From Chelativorans sp. AA-79 (GTDB lineage: Bacteria; Pseudomonadota; Alphaproteobacteria; Rhizobiales; Rhizobiaceae), in the NCBI RefSeq assembly GCF_029457495.1, contig NZ_CP120361.1, positions 496,001-560,000 on the forward strand: a stretch of DNA of 64,000 nucleotides, written 5' to 3'. Position numbers and translations under genes: made by a program. The notes beneath the pieces were generated by a model. That model did no database searches, had not been told where the DNA came from, and saw nothing but the letters and a program-made list of their open reading frames with translations. Below are positions 37,715 to 46,419 of this stretch, one piece after another. Every line of letters starts with the position of its first letter. Positions within the stretch are counted from its first letter, which is position 1.

Positions 37715-38179
37715 TCACACGAACCCGATGAACCGGCCGCAGACCAGCACGCCGAGCCAGAGCAGGATCGACAGCGCCGCCGCAAGCTTCGCCGCGGGGT
37801 GCCTGCTCGCGGTGCCGTCAGATCCGGAGACGAAAAGGCGCAGCGCCAGGAGGTTGAGACCCGCAAGCCCGATCAGCGCCATCTTGAGCCGAAAGGCCGG
37901 ATTATGAAAATATTCGCCGGCGCGGATGGCGAACATCGGAAGGCCGGTTGCGAGTGCTCCGCAGAAGGCGATCAGCGCCGCGCGGCGCATCAGTTTCAGG
38001 AACGGCCGATATTCCTGGGCGGCCAGGAAGCCCAGGATCCGCAGGTCCATCAGGATCACGCTCGCAAGCAGCATTCCGATCGACAGGATGTGCGCGGCGT
38101 TGACCAGCGGATAGGCGTAGAACGACGCCCTGAGCGCGCGCGCAGGTGCAAGCTGCTCGATGATGCCGAGAAGCTCCAC
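37715..38179 (-). CDS. DUF6644-type integral membrane protein
   Basis: A 154-residue protein with four predicted helices. YPLVNAAHILSIGMLLASVI and LMDLRILGFLAAQEYRPF, with a histidine in the first helix, recall the small heme- or copper-associated DUF2214/DUF6644 proteins. C-terminal helices are KMALIGLAGLNLLALRLF and LAAALSILLWLGVLVCGRF. It is followed upstream on the same strand by a DUF6152 gene (25 bp gap). The pairing suggests a periplasmic redox or metal function, but this is inference. Confidence 0.7.
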   Translation of the reverse strand: MELLGIIEQLAPARALRASFYAYPLVNAAHILSIGMLLASVILMDLRILGFLAAQEYRPFLKLMRRAALIAFCGALATGLPMFAIRAGEYFHNPAFRLKMALIGLAGLNLLALRLFVSGSDGTASRHPAAKLAAALSILLWLGVLVCGRFIGFV

Positions 38180-38204
38180 TCAGGCGGCCCGGCGGCGGGC
38201 CGCG

Positions 38205-38594
38205 TCAGTTCGGCGCGCGGCCCGGATACACATCATAGGTGTTTCCGTTGACGATGATGCGCACGGCCTTCATGCGCCGCTCGCTGTCGTCGCGCGAGCG
38301 GTTGCCGATGGCGGTGACCTCGTCTCCCGGCTTGGCCGTATCCTCGGAAAACCCGGCGGCGACGGTGCGCGAGGGTGGCGCCAGTTCGACGCGCCAGATC
38401 TCTCCCTCGACATCCACGTCCAGCGCAGCATGGGGGTTGCCGACATAGATCTCGGTGATCGTACCCTCCAGTTCGAACATGCCGTCCTCCGTCCAGGACC
38501 AGCCGTGATGGGCAAGCGCGGGAAGGGAAAGCGCAATGGGCAGGGCGACCACCAGCGCTCCGGGCAAAAGACCGATCGGCGGGAAAATCTTCAT
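38205..38594 (-). CDS. DUF6152 family secreted protein
   Basis: A 129-residue exported protein. A signal peptide (LPGALVVALPIALSLPALA) precedes AHHGWSWTEDGMFELEGTIT, then NPHAALDVDVEGEIWRVELA and the G-x-NPH-type motifs of DUF6152, an OB-like fold. The adjacent histidines at the mature N-terminus could bind metal. ATG 38594 has GAGGATAAGG upstream. It is probably co-transcribed with the DUF6644 membrane protein; function unknown. Confidence 0.78.
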   Translation of the reverse strand: MKIFPPIGLLPGALVVALPIALSLPALAHHGWSWTEDGMFELEGTITEIYVGNPHAALDVDVEGEIWRVELAPPSRTVAAGFSEDTAKPGDEVTAIGNRSRDDSERRMKAVRIIVNGNTYDVYPGRAPN

Positions 38595-38740
38595 GGCCTT
38601 ATCCTCGTTCTCCTGCCCCAAGGTAAGGTCTCGGCGGTGGCGGTCAATTCACGTTCGGGCGAGCGACCGGGCCCCGTGGGGAGACCCGATTGACTTCGCC
38701 CCGATTCCGCGTAAAACCCGTGCCGGAAACGGAGACTGCC

Positions 38741-38857
38741 TTGGACATGCGCTCTTCCGCGCGCCATATTGCGAGTTTTCATGCCGCTGCCGGAACCGGC
38801 GGCGCGGTTTCCCGCTTCACGAAGACGACGGCCAAAACGACCGCCAAAACGGTCTGA
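38741..38857 (+). CDS. Candidate Thr/Lys-rich leader peptide of asd
   Basis: A short frame with TTG 38741 (GGAGA 5 nt upstream) or ATG 38747 encodes about 36-38 residues. It ends TKTTAKTTAKTV, giving six Thr and three Lys in the last twelve codons, and stops 106 nt before asd. Asd makes aspartate semialdehyde, the precursor of threonine and lysine. The terminal codons lie inside a hairpin, as in amino-acid attenuators. It is unproven; the Thr/Lys run could be chance in GC-rich DNA. Confidence 0.35.
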   Translation: MDMRSSARHIASFHAAAGTGGAVSRFTKTTAKTTAKTV

Positions 38858-38926
38858 CCTTCCTTGGCCGCTCGCTCTCTCCCCGAGACAGGCCCGGGGA
38901 GGAGCAGCCCGCGGGCCGGCGGGTTT
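38830..38926 (+). promoter_or_regulatory. Candidate attenuator structures before asd
   Basis: Stem 1: GGCCAA (38830-38835) with TTGGCC (38864-38869), enclosing GACCG/CGGTC (38839-38843, 38850-38854) over the Thr/Lys codons. Stem 2: CTCCCCG (38879-38885) with CGGGGAG (38895-38901). Stem 3: CCCGC (38908-38912) with GCGGG (38919-38923), followed by only TTT, so a weak terminator at best. Folding energies were not computed. Confidence 0.3.
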
Positions 38927-38963
38927 GATCCACAGCCAAGCGGAGAGGGACAGGAGCTTATCC

Positions 38964-39998
38964 ATGGGTTTCAAGATTGCTGTTGCCGGCGCCACCGGGA
39001 ATGTCGGACGTGAAATGCTCAACATCCTGGAAGAGCGCGGCTTTCCCGCCGACGAGGTGGTGCCGCTCGCCTCGCGCCGCTCCGTCGGCACGGAAGTCTC
39101 CTACGGCGACAAGACGCTGAAGGTGAAGGCGCTTGACAATTACGACTTCTCCGACACCGATATCTGCCTCATGTCGGCGGGCGGCAATGTCTCCAAGGAG
39201 GTCTCGCCACGCATCGGAAAGCAGGGCTGCGTCGTCATCGACAACTCGTCCGCTTGGCGCTACGACCAGGACGTGCCGCTCATCGTGCCGGAGGTGAATC
39301 CCGATGCGATCGAGGGCTTCCGCAGGAAGAACATCATCGCCAATCCCAACTGCTCGACCGCCCAGCTCGTCGTGGCACTGAAGCCGCTGCATGACGCCGC
39401 CACCATCAAGCGCATCGTCGTGTCCACCTATCAGTCGGTCTCCGGCGCGGGCAAGGAAGGCATGGACGAGCTCTTCGAGCAGACCCGCGCCGTCTTCGTG
39501 GCCGATCCAATCTCAAACAAGAAGTTCACCAAGCGCATCGCCTTCAATGTCATTCCGCATATCGACGTCTTCATGGAGGACGGCTTCACCAAGGAAGAGT
39601 GGAAGATGGTGGCCGAGACCAAGAAGATGCTCGATCCGAAGATCAAGCTCACGGCCACTTGTGTGCGGGTGCCCGTCTTCATCGGCCATTCCGAGGCGGT
39701 GAACCTGGAATTCGAGAAGCCGATCACCGCGGACGAGGCACGCGAGATCCTGCGCGAGGCGCCGGGCTGCCTGGTGGTCGACAAGCACGAGGACGGCGGC
39801 TACGTCACGCCCTATGAGAGCGCGGGCGAGGACGCGACCTATATCAGCCGCATCCGCGAGGACTCGACGGTGGAGAACGGCCTTGCCATGTGGATCGTCT
39901 CCGACAATCTGCGCAAGGGCGCGGCCCTCAACACGGTGCAGATCGCCGAGCTGCTCGTCGCCCGCGGCCTCATCCAGCCGAAGAAGCAGGCCGCCTGA
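38964..39998 (+). CDS. asd: Aspartate-semialdehyde dehydrogenase
   Basis: A 344-residue NADPH enzyme reducing aspartyl phosphate to the semialdehyde for Lys, DAP, Met and Thr synthesis. NADP loop AVAGATGNVGREML, active-site C130 in NPNCSTAQLV, SVSGAGKEGMDEL, PHIDVFMEDGFTKEE and the substrate loop VRVPVFIGHSEAVN are intact. AGGAG lies about 8 nt before ATG 38964. The 369-bp region upstream holds a candidate leader peptide. Confidence 0.97.
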   Translation: MGFKIAVAGATGNVGREMLNILEERGFPADEVVPLASRRSVGTEVSYGDKTLKVKALDNYDFSDTDICLMSAGGNVSKEVSPRIGKQGCVVIDNSSAWRYDQDVPLIVPEVNPDAIEGFRRKNIIANPNCSTAQLVVALKPLHDAATIKRIVVSTYQSVSGAGKEGMDELFEQTRAVFVADPISNKKFTKRIAFNVIPHIDVFMEDGFTKEEWKMVAETKKMLDPKIKLTATCVRVPVFIGHSEAVNLEFEKPITADEAREILREAPGCLVVDKHEDGGYVTPYESAGEDATYISRIREDSTVENGLAMWIVSDNLRKGAALNTVQIAELLVARGLIQPKKQAA

Positions 39999-40133
39999 TC
40001 CCACAGGAGTGCCTCCGCGTCCGGCCGCGCAACCGGGCGCGGCGGTCCGCATGCGCAGCTGTCGCGCTCGTCTTGACGGCGCGCGGGTGCGGCCTTTCAA
40101 TCCGCTCATCTTGAGCGGGAAAGGAATCAGGCG

Positions 40134-40541
40134 ATGGATTTCGGCGGAATGAATTATCTGGCGATCCTGGTGGCGGCCATCGCCGCCTTCGCCTTCGGCG
40201 CGGTCTACTATATGGCGCTGAGCAAGCCCTGGATCAGGGCCGCGCGGCTGAAGCCCGAGGAGATGAAGATGAGCCCCGTGCCGTTCATCACCTCCTTCGT
40301 GGCCGAGCTCGTCATGGCCTGGATCCTCGCCGGCGTGATCGGCCATCTGGGCGCGGGCCAGGTCACGTTCTGGAACGGCGTGATCTCCGGTGCCTTCCTA
40401 TGGCTCGGCTTCATTGCCACCACCATCGCCGTCAATCATCGGTACCAGGGCTTCGGCTGGGACCTCACCCTCATCGATGCGCTGCATTGGCTCGGCGTCG
40501 CGGTCATCATGGGCGCGGTGATCGGATGGTTCGGTGCTTAA
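40134..40541 (+). CDS. DUF1761 family membrane protein
   Basis: A 135-residue protein with four hydrophobic helices. NYLAILVAAIAAFAFGAVYY followed by MALSKPWIRA is the DUF1761 hallmark; FWNGVISGAFLWLGFIATTI and the C-terminal DALHWLGVAVIMGAVIGW complete it. Function unknown. It lies 135 bp after asd on the same strand and may be independent. Confidence 0.88.
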   Translation: MDFGGMNYLAILVAAIAAFAFGAVYYMALSKPWIRAARLKPEEMKMSPVPFITSFVAELVMAWILAGVIGHLGAGQVTFWNGVISGAFLWLGFIATTIAVNHRYQGFGWDLTLIDALHWLGVAVIMGAVIGWFGA

Positions 40542-40583
40542 GGCAGCGTGGCACAAAACCTCATGATTGAGTTTCTAGACATC

Positions 40584-40607
40584 ATTCATGCTATTTGATA
40601 TATGAAT
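40584..40607. promoter_or_regulatory. Possible operator: inverted ATTCAT/ATGAAT
   Basis: ATTCAT (40584-40589) and ATGAAT (40602-40607) flank a very AT-rich 12-nt centre, 20 nt before the XRE regulator start. The position suggests autoregulation. Six-base arms are short, so this is tentative. Confidence 0.3.
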
Positions 40608-40627
40608 AACCGTCAGACGGAGCGTTC

Positions 40628-40897
40628 ATGATCACCGCTCGACAGATGCGCGCCGCGCGCGCCCTTCTCGGCATCGATCAGAAGCGGCTCGCCGAGCTTT
40701 CCGGCGTCTCGCTGCCCACGATACAGCGCATGGAGGCGAGCGACGGCCGGGTGCGGGGCGTGGTGGAGACCTTGACCAAGGTGGTCGAGGCCCTGGATGC
40801 GGCGGGCGTCGAACTGATCGGCGAGAATGCGCCGAGCACCGGCAGCGGGCGCGGCGTCCGCCTCAGGGAAGCGGTGCCTAGGAACGGCGAAGGCTGA
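40628..40897 (+). CDS. XRE-family helix-turn-helix regulator
   Basis: An 89-residue protein. The HTH is TARQMRAARALLGIDQKRLA followed by ELSGVSLPTIQRMEASDG, with the recognition helix at about 27-38. VEALDAAGVELIGEN is typical of small rhizobial XRE proteins. An unconserved tail of about 20 residues follows. It precedes a SulP transporter by 152 bp in the same direction and may control it. Confidence 0.88.
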   Translation: MITARQMRAARALLGIDQKRLAELSGVSLPTIQRMEASDGRVRGVVETLTKVVEALDAAGVELIGENAPSTGSGRGVRLREAVPRNGEG

Positions 40898-41049
40898 CGC
40901 AAAGGCTATTCCGGGGAAGCGGAACCGGCGTTCCATCCGGAATTGCGCAACAAGAAGAAGGCCGTTTCGAACCGGAAGGGATCGAACGGGTCTTGTGCAA
41001 CGGCGTTCGCCGGGCAGGCCGACGATCCCGCTGCCAGGGGTCAAAAATC

Positions 41050-42774
41050 ATGCTCGCCCGCGCTCACGAACCAGGTTTTCTCGATCTCTTCACGCCCAAG
41101 CTCGTCACGGTGCTGAGGGAAGGCTATGGTCTCTCCTCGCTCAAGGCCGACGCCGTGGCGGGGCTCACCGTCGCCATCGTCGCGCTGCCGCTGTCCATGG
41201 CGATCGCCATCGCCTCCGGCGTCGCGCCGGAGCGCGGGCTCTATACCTCAATTATCGGCGGCTTCTTCGTTTCGGCGCTCGGCGGGAGCCGATTCCAGAT
41301 CGGCGGGCCGGCCGGCGCCTTCATCGTGCTTGTACTTGCCACGGTGCAGATGCATGGGGTGGACGGGCTTATCCTCGCCACATTCCTCTCGGGGCTCCTC
41401 CTACTTGCAATCGGCTTTCTGCGATTGGGTACTTTCATCAAATATATACCCTATCCCGTCACGGTCGGCTTCACATCCGGTATCGCCGTCATCATCCTGA
41501 CCAGCCAGCTCAAGGATTTCCTGGGGCTCACCCTCGAAGGCCAGGAGCCCGGCCCCTTCATCCCCAAGCTGCAGGCGCTCGGTGCGGCCCTGCCGACGCT
41601 CAGTCCACCCGCGGTGGGCATCGCCCTCCTCGCTGTCGCGGTCATCCTCGTGTTGCGGCGCTACCGCCCGCACTGGCCGGGCTTTCTCATTGCCGTGGCG
41701 CTCACCACGCTCGTCGCCTGGGCCTTTTCGCTGCCGGTGGAGACGATCGGCACGCGCTTCGGCGGCATCCCGCAAGCGCTTCCCATGCCGCATCTGCCGG
41801 AGTTGTCGCTGGCAAAGGTCGTTGCCGTCCTGCCGGCGGCGCTCTCATTCACGCTTCTGGGCGGCATCGAAAGCCTGCTCTCCGCCGTGGTGGCGGATTC
41901 CATGAGCGGCAGGCGCCATCGTTCCAATGCGGAACTCGTCGCGCAGGGTGCGGCCAATCTCGCCTCCTCGCTTTTCGGCGGCATCTGCGTGACCGGCACC
42001 ATCGCCCGCACGGCCGCGAATGTGCGCGCCGGCGCGCGGGGGCCCGTCTCCGGCATGCTGCATGCCGCCTTCCTGCTCGTCTTCATGCTGGTCGCTGCGC
42101 CACTCGCAAGTTTCATCCCGCTTTCGGCGCTTGCGGCCATCCTCGTGGTCGTCGCCTGGAACATGGCCGAAAAGCACCAGTTCGCTTCCCTTTTCAGGAG
42201 CTCGCGCGGCGATGCTCTCGTCCTCCTCGTCACTTTCCTCCTCGTCGTTTTCCGCGATCTGACGGAAGGCATCCTCGTCGGCTTCGCCCTGGGCGCGCTC
42301 CTCTTCCTGCACCGCATGTCCAAGGTGATCGAGGTCGACCACGCGCATCCGATCGCGGCAGCCGACAGGCCGGACGACGCGCCTGATGGGGAACCCTATC
42401 CGGCCGCGCTGAGGACCGACGAGGACATCGTCGTCTACCGCATTTCCGGTGCCTTCTTCTTCGGCGCAGCGGCGAGTGTCGCAACCGCGCTCGACCGTAT
42501 GGGCGGCCAGCCGAAAACGTATATCATTGATATATCAGAAGTCGACGTGCTGGATTCCACTGCCGCCGCTACGATCGAGGGTTTTTCCCGCAAGGCCGCA
42601 TGGCAAGGGGCGAGGGTCTATCTCGTCGGCGCCACGACGCCTATGCGCCATCTCCTGCACAAGCATGGCCTGCACGCGCCCCAGGTGCGCTTCTATCGCG
42701 GGTTGGAAGCTGCGTTGAAGGCTGCGAGGAAGGGAAAGAGGACACAATCACCTGCCACGTCATCCCGACGGTAG
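41050..42774 (+). CDS. SulP-family inorganic anion transporter with STAS domain
   Basis: A 574-residue protein. The SulP start is KADAVAGLTVAIVALPLSMA, with GGFFVSALGGSRFQIGGPAG in the core and FSLPVETIGTRFGGIPQALP in the middle; there are about 12 helices to residue 430. The C-terminal STAS domain (VYRISGAFFFGAAASVATAL, IIDISEVDVLDSTAAATIEG) is present. Members carry sulfate, bicarbonate or dicarboxylates; no carbonic anhydrase is fused, so the substrate is open. The ATG at 41050 is the best start; the upstream extension is unconserved. Confidence 0.92.
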   Translation: MLARAHEPGFLDLFTPKLVTVLREGYGLSSLKADAVAGLTVAIVALPLSMAIAIASGVAPERGLYTSIIGGFFVSALGGSRFQIGGPAGAFIVLVLATVQMHGVDGLILATFLSGLLLLAIGFLRLGTFIKYIPYPVTVGFTSGIAVIILTSQLKDFLGLTLEGQEPGPFIPKLQALGAALPTLSPPAVGIALLAVAVILVLRRYRPHWPGFLIAVALTTLVAWAFSLPVETIGTRFGGIPQALPMPHLPELSLAKVVAVLPAALSFTLLGGIESLLSAVVADSMSGRRHRSNAELVAQGAANLASSLFGGICVTGTIARTAANVRAGARGPVSGMLHAAFLLVFMLVAAPLASFIPLSALAAILVVVAWNMAEKHQFASLFRSSRGDALVLLVTFLLVVFRDLTEGILVGFALGALLFLHRMSKVIEVDHAHPIAAADRPDDAPDGEPYPAALRTDEDIVVYRISGAFFFGAAASVATALDRMGGQPKTYIIDISEVDVLDSTAAATIEGFSRKAAWQGARVYLVGATTPMRHLLHKHGLHAPQVRFYRGLEAALKAARKGKRTQSPATSSRR

Positions 42775-42926
42775 CGAGGAGCCGCGGACTATTGAACGCG
42801 CGGCCGGTTTCCGCAGCAGGCAAGGCGGTGCCGAAAGCGCGTGGTGAAGCATCGGGCCGCAGCCTCACGGGTGCGCCGCCAATGGATTCCCGGCCCCCCT
42901 TGCGGTCTGCCGGGATCACGAGTGTG

Positions 42927-43583
42927 TTATTCGCCCGCCTGCTTTCCCTCCAGCGAATGCCGCATAATGAGCGGCATCTGGCTCATGGTGAAGAGGATTG
43001 TGATGGGCATGATGCCCCATACCTTGAAGGCCACCCAGGCATCGGTGGAAAAGGAGCGCCAGACCACCTCGTTCACAACCGCGAGGAAGAGAAAGAAGAG
43101 CCCCCAGCGCAGGGTGAGCTTGCGCCAGCCTTCCGCGTCTAGCTTGAAGGCCGAATCGAAGACGTAGCCGAGCAGCGATCTGCCGAAGATGAGGCCGCCC
43201 AGCAGCACCGCGCCGAACAGCGCGTTGACGATCGTGGGCTTCATCTTGATGAAGGTCTCGTTGTGCAGGTAGAGCGTCAGCGCGCCGAAGACGAACACCA
43301 CGACGCCGGAGACGAGCGGCATGATGGGCAGCGTGCGCGTGAGCGACCAGGAGACGGCGAGCGCAATGGCCGTCGCCGCCATGAAAAGCGCGGTGGCGAT
43401 GAAGAGCGGGCCGCCGAGGCTCCCGAGCGCCGGGATGCGTTCCGCAAGCCATTCGCCGCGCGTGTTGGCGAAGAAGAAGACGAGCAGCGGCCCCAGCTCC
43501 AACACCAGCTTCAGGAGCGGGTTCATCGCCTTGCGCTTCGGGTCCGATGGATCGCGCTCGAAGATCGTGTTCTCGTCCGCCAC
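42927..43583 (-). CDS. yciB: Inner-membrane septation protein A homologue (YciB/IspZ)
   Basis: A 218-residue protein with about six helices. Conserved features are [20 protein letters not shown] at the N-terminus and [20 protein letters not shown] followed by [19 protein letters not shown]. The C-terminal block [20 protein letters not shown], then [20 protein letters not shown], is intact. It is involved in cell-envelope integrity and septation. The start is GTG 43583, immediately after the ftsY stop (TGAGTG), so translation is coupled to ftsY. Confidence 0.93.
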   Translation of the reverse strand: MADENTIFERDPSDPKRKAMNPLLKLVLELGPLLVFFFANTRGEWLAERIPALGSLGGPLFIATALFMAATAIALAVSWSLTRTLPIMPLVSGVVVFVFGALTLYLHNETFIKMKPTIVNALFGAVLLGGLIFGRSLLGYVFDSAFKLDAEGWRKLTLRWGLFFLFLAVVNEVVWRSFSTDAWVAFKVWGIMPITILFTMSQMPLIMRHSLEGKQAGE

Positions 43584-45134
43584 TCAACTTACTCCTGCGA
43601 TTGCCTTGGCAAAGTCGCCAGCCGAAAAAGGTTCCAGATCGTCGATCCCTTCGCCGACGCCGATGAAATAGACCGGCAGCTTGTGCTTGGCGGCGATGGC
43701 CACGAGAATGCCCCCGCGCGCCGTGCCGTCGAGCTTCGTCATCACCAGCCCTGAGACCCCCGCAACATTGCGGAAGATTTCGACCTGATTAAGGGCGTTC
43801 TGGCCGGTCGTGGCGTCGAGCGTCTGCAGAACCGTGTGAGGCGCTTCGGGATCGTGCTTGCCGAGCACGCGGACGATCTTTTCCAGCTCCGACATCAGTT
43901 CGGTCTTGTTCTGCAGCCGGCCCGCCGTATCGATGATGAGCACGTCGCTTCCCGCCGCCTTCGCCTTCTCGTAGGCGTCGTAGGCAAGGCCCGCCGCATC
44001 GGCGCCGAGCTTGGAGGAGACGACCGGCGCGCCCGTCCGCTCGCCCCAGATCTTGAGCTGCTCGATCGCGGCGGCTCGAAACGTGTCGCCCGCCGCCAGC
44101 ATCACCTTGAGACCGCCCTGGCCGAGCTTGGCGGCGAGCTTGCCGATCGTCGTCGTCTTGCCGGTGCCGTTGACGCCCACCACGAGGATCACGTGCGGCT
44201 TGTGGGAGAGATCGAGTTCCAGCGGCAGGGCCACCGGCGTCAGCACCTTCTCGATCTCCTCCGCCATGATCGCCTGCACCTCGGCGCCGGAGACGTCCTT
44301 GCCGTAACGGCCCGCCGACAGCGCGTCGGTCACGCGCATCGCCGTCTCGAGCCCGAGATCGGCGCGCAGGAGCACGTCTTCAAGATCCTGCAGCGTGTCT
44401 TCGTCGAGCTTCCGCTTGAGGAAGATGCCCGCGATGTTGTCGCGCAACTCGCGCGAGGAGCGAGACAGGCCCTCGCGCAGCCGCTGGAACCAGGGTCTGC
44501 GCGGCTCTTCAGGGGTGGGCGCGGGGGCTTCTTCCGCCTTGCGTTCGACCGTCCTGGCGATGGTGACCCGCCCCTGGCGCAAGTCTTCCGCAAGCGTGCT
44601 TGCCTGATCCGGTTCTCCCGCAATCTCGGCCTGCGCTTCGACGAAGCCGGGACGGGGGGAGACGGGCGCCGGTGCCTCTTCGGGCGCAAGGGGCGCGGGA
44701 AACCCTCCCCCTTCCACTGTGGGCGCGGGGACTTCGGGCGGGGCCGGCGACCGGGACGGCTCCGGCGCCTGCGGAATTTCCGGCGCAGGGCTCGGCGGCT
44801 GCTCCGGGACCGGCTGCGGGACCTCCCGAGGCGGCTCCGGCACCTCGGGCGGGGTCTCCGGAGCGGGCTCGGGGATTTCCGGCTGCGGCGGTTCCGGGAT
44901 TTCGGGGGCGGGCGAAGGCTCCGTCGGTTGCGCCGGCTCCTGCGGCTGGGCCGGCTCGGGCTCCGGCGGCACTTCGGCAGGTTTCCCGGGCTCCGGCTGG
45001 GAAGGCGTTTCCGGCGTGATCTCGGGCGTCGGGGTGCTCGTCAGCGCCTCGGCGGGCGCTTCGCCCTCCGCCGGCCTCTCCTCGACCTCCTTCTTGCCGA
45101 AAGAGAAAACCTTCTTGATGAAACCGAACGCCAT
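43584..45134 (-). CDS. ftsY: Signal recognition particle receptor FtsY
   Basis: A 516-residue SRP receptor. A short amphipathic start (AFGFIKKVFSFGKKE) is followed by a long Pro/Glu-rich region (about 20-200) that replaces the acidic A domain. The NG GTPase domain (about 225-516) has GVNGTGKTTT, DTFRAAAIEQL, DTAGRLQNK, TGQNALNQ and MTKLDGTARGG. With Ffh it targets proteins co-translationally to the membrane. The order dapF-mtaB-ftsY-yciB is typical of Rhizobiales. Confidence 0.96.
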   Translation of the reverse strand: MAFGFIKKVFSFGKKEVEERPAEGEAPAEALTSTPTPEITPETPSQPEPGKPAEVPPEPEPAQPQEPAQPTEPSPAPEIPEPPQPEIPEPAPETPPEVPEPPREVPQPVPEQPPSPAPEIPQAPEPSRSPAPPEVPAPTVEGGGFPAPLAPEEAPAPVSPRPGFVEAQAEIAGEPDQASTLAEDLRQGRVTIARTVERKAEEAPAPTPEEPRRPWFQRLREGLSRSSRELRDNIAGIFLKRKLDEDTLQDLEDVLLRADLGLETAMRVTDALSAGRYGKDVSGAEVQAIMAEEIEKVLTPVALPLELDLSHKPHVILVVGVNGTGKTTTIGKLAAKLGQGGLKVMLAAGDTFRAAAIEQLKIWGERTGAPVVSSKLGADAAGLAYDAYEKAKAAGSDVLIIDTAGRLQNKTELMSELEKIVRVLGKHDPEAPHTVLQTLDATTGQNALNQVEIFRNVAGVSGLVMTKLDGTARGGILVAIAAKHKLPVYFIGVGEGIDDLEPFSAGDFAKAIAGVS

Positions 45135-45141
45135 TAAATCC

Positions 45142-46419
45142 TCAAGCCGCTTCGCGGATGGTTGCCGTCAACCGCTCGCCGTCGTGGCCGGTGACGAAGG
45201 CTTCCACGATCTCGCCAGGCCGGCCTGTCTCGATCGCGGCAAGCGTGAAGCCTTCCGTGCGGCCGAGCCCGTCGCGCTCGATCAGGATGCGCTGGCGCGT
45301 TCCGCCGAGGCTCACCAGATGCCTTTGGTAGGCGGCGTCACCGGCGGCACGCAGGCGTGCGGCACGTTCCTTCACCATATCGCGCGCCACCTGCGGCATG
45401 CGGGCGGCCGGCGTGCCCTCGCGGGGCGAGAAGGGGAACACGTGAAGATGCGTCAGCCCGCACTCCTCCACGATCCGGAGCGAGTTCTCGAACATCTCCT
45501 CCGTCTCGGTCGGGAAGCCGGCGATGATGTCCGCGCCGAAGACCACGTCGGGCCTGAGCCGCCGCACCTCTTCGCAGAAGCGGATGGAATCGGCGCGCAG
45601 ATGCCGCCGCTTCATGCGTTTCAGGACCATGTCGTCTCCGGCCTGGAGCGAAAGATGCAGATGCGGCATCAGCCGCTCCTCCTCGGCAAGCGCCGCCATC
45701 AAGTCCGCATCCGCCTCGATGGAATCGATGGAGGAGAGGCGCAGCCGTCTCAGCTCCGGCACCTGCCGCAGGATCGTTCGCACCAGCCGGCCAAGCTTCG
45801 GCGTTCCCGGCAGGTCGGCACCGTAGCTGGTCAGGTCCACGCCCGTCAGCACCACCTCGGCATAGCCGTTCTCCACAAGCCGGCGCACCTGGTCAACCAC
45901 TGCGCCCATGGGCACGGAACGGGAATTGCCGCGGCCGTAAGGGATGATGCAGAAGGTGCAGCGGTGGTCGCAGCCGTTCTGCACCTGCACGAAGGCGCGG
46001 GCGCGGCCCTCGATGGCGTCCACCATGTGCGAGGCGGTCTCGCGCACCTCCATGATGTCGTTGACGCGCACCTTCTCGAACCGGTTGATGCCGAAATCGG
46101 GCAGGGCGCGGTAGCTGTTTGCCTTCAGCTTCTCCTCATTGCCCAGCACGAGGTCCACTTCGTCCATCGCGCCGAAAGTGCCGGGCTCCGTCTGCGCCGC
46201 GCAGCCGGTGACGATGATGCGCGCCTCAGGGTGCTCGCGGCGCGCCTTGCGGATCGCCTGCCGGGCCTGGCGCACGGCCTCCGCCGTCACCGCGCAGGTG
46301 TTGACGATCACCGCGCCGCCTTGGAGCGCGGAAAGCCCCGCGGCGTCGGCCTCCCGCTTGATCACCTCGGATTCGTAGGCGTTGAGCCGGCAGCCGAAGG
46401 TGAGGACGTCGACCGCCAT
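45142..46419 (-). CDS. mtaB: tRNA threonylcarbamoyladenosine methylthiotransferase MtaB
   Basis: A 425-residue radical-SAM enzyme converting t6A37 to ms2t6A37 in tRNA. The N-terminal UPF0004 cysteines are C10, C42 and C73 (auxiliary cluster). The radical-SAM motif CDHRCTFC is C150, C154 and C157. A TRAM-like C-terminal domain ends the protein. Its ATG overlaps the dapF stop (TGATG), so the two are coupled. MiaB-type substrates are less likely because the short FGCRLN start and overall pattern are those of MtaB. Confidence 0.93.
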   Translation of the reverse strand: MAVDVLTFGCRLNAYESEVIKREADAAGLSALQGGAVIVNTCAVTAEAVRQARQAIRKARREHPEARIIVTGCAAQTEPGTFGAMDEVDLVLGNEEKLKANSYRALPDFGINRFEKVRVNDIMEVRETASHMVDAIEGRARAFVQVQNGCDHRCTFCIIPYGRGNSRSVPMGAVVDQVRRLVENGYAEVVLTGVDLTSYGADLPGTPKLGRLVRTILRQVPELRRLRLSSIDSIEADADLMAALAEEERLMPHLHLSLQAGDDMVLKRMKRRHLRADSIRFCEEVRRLRPDVVFGADIIAGFPTETEEMFENSLRIVEECGLTHLHVFPFSPREGTPAARMPQVARDMVKERAARLRAAGDAAYQRHLVSLGGTRQRILIERDGLGRTEGFTLAAIETGRPGEIVEAFVTGHDGERLTATIREAA

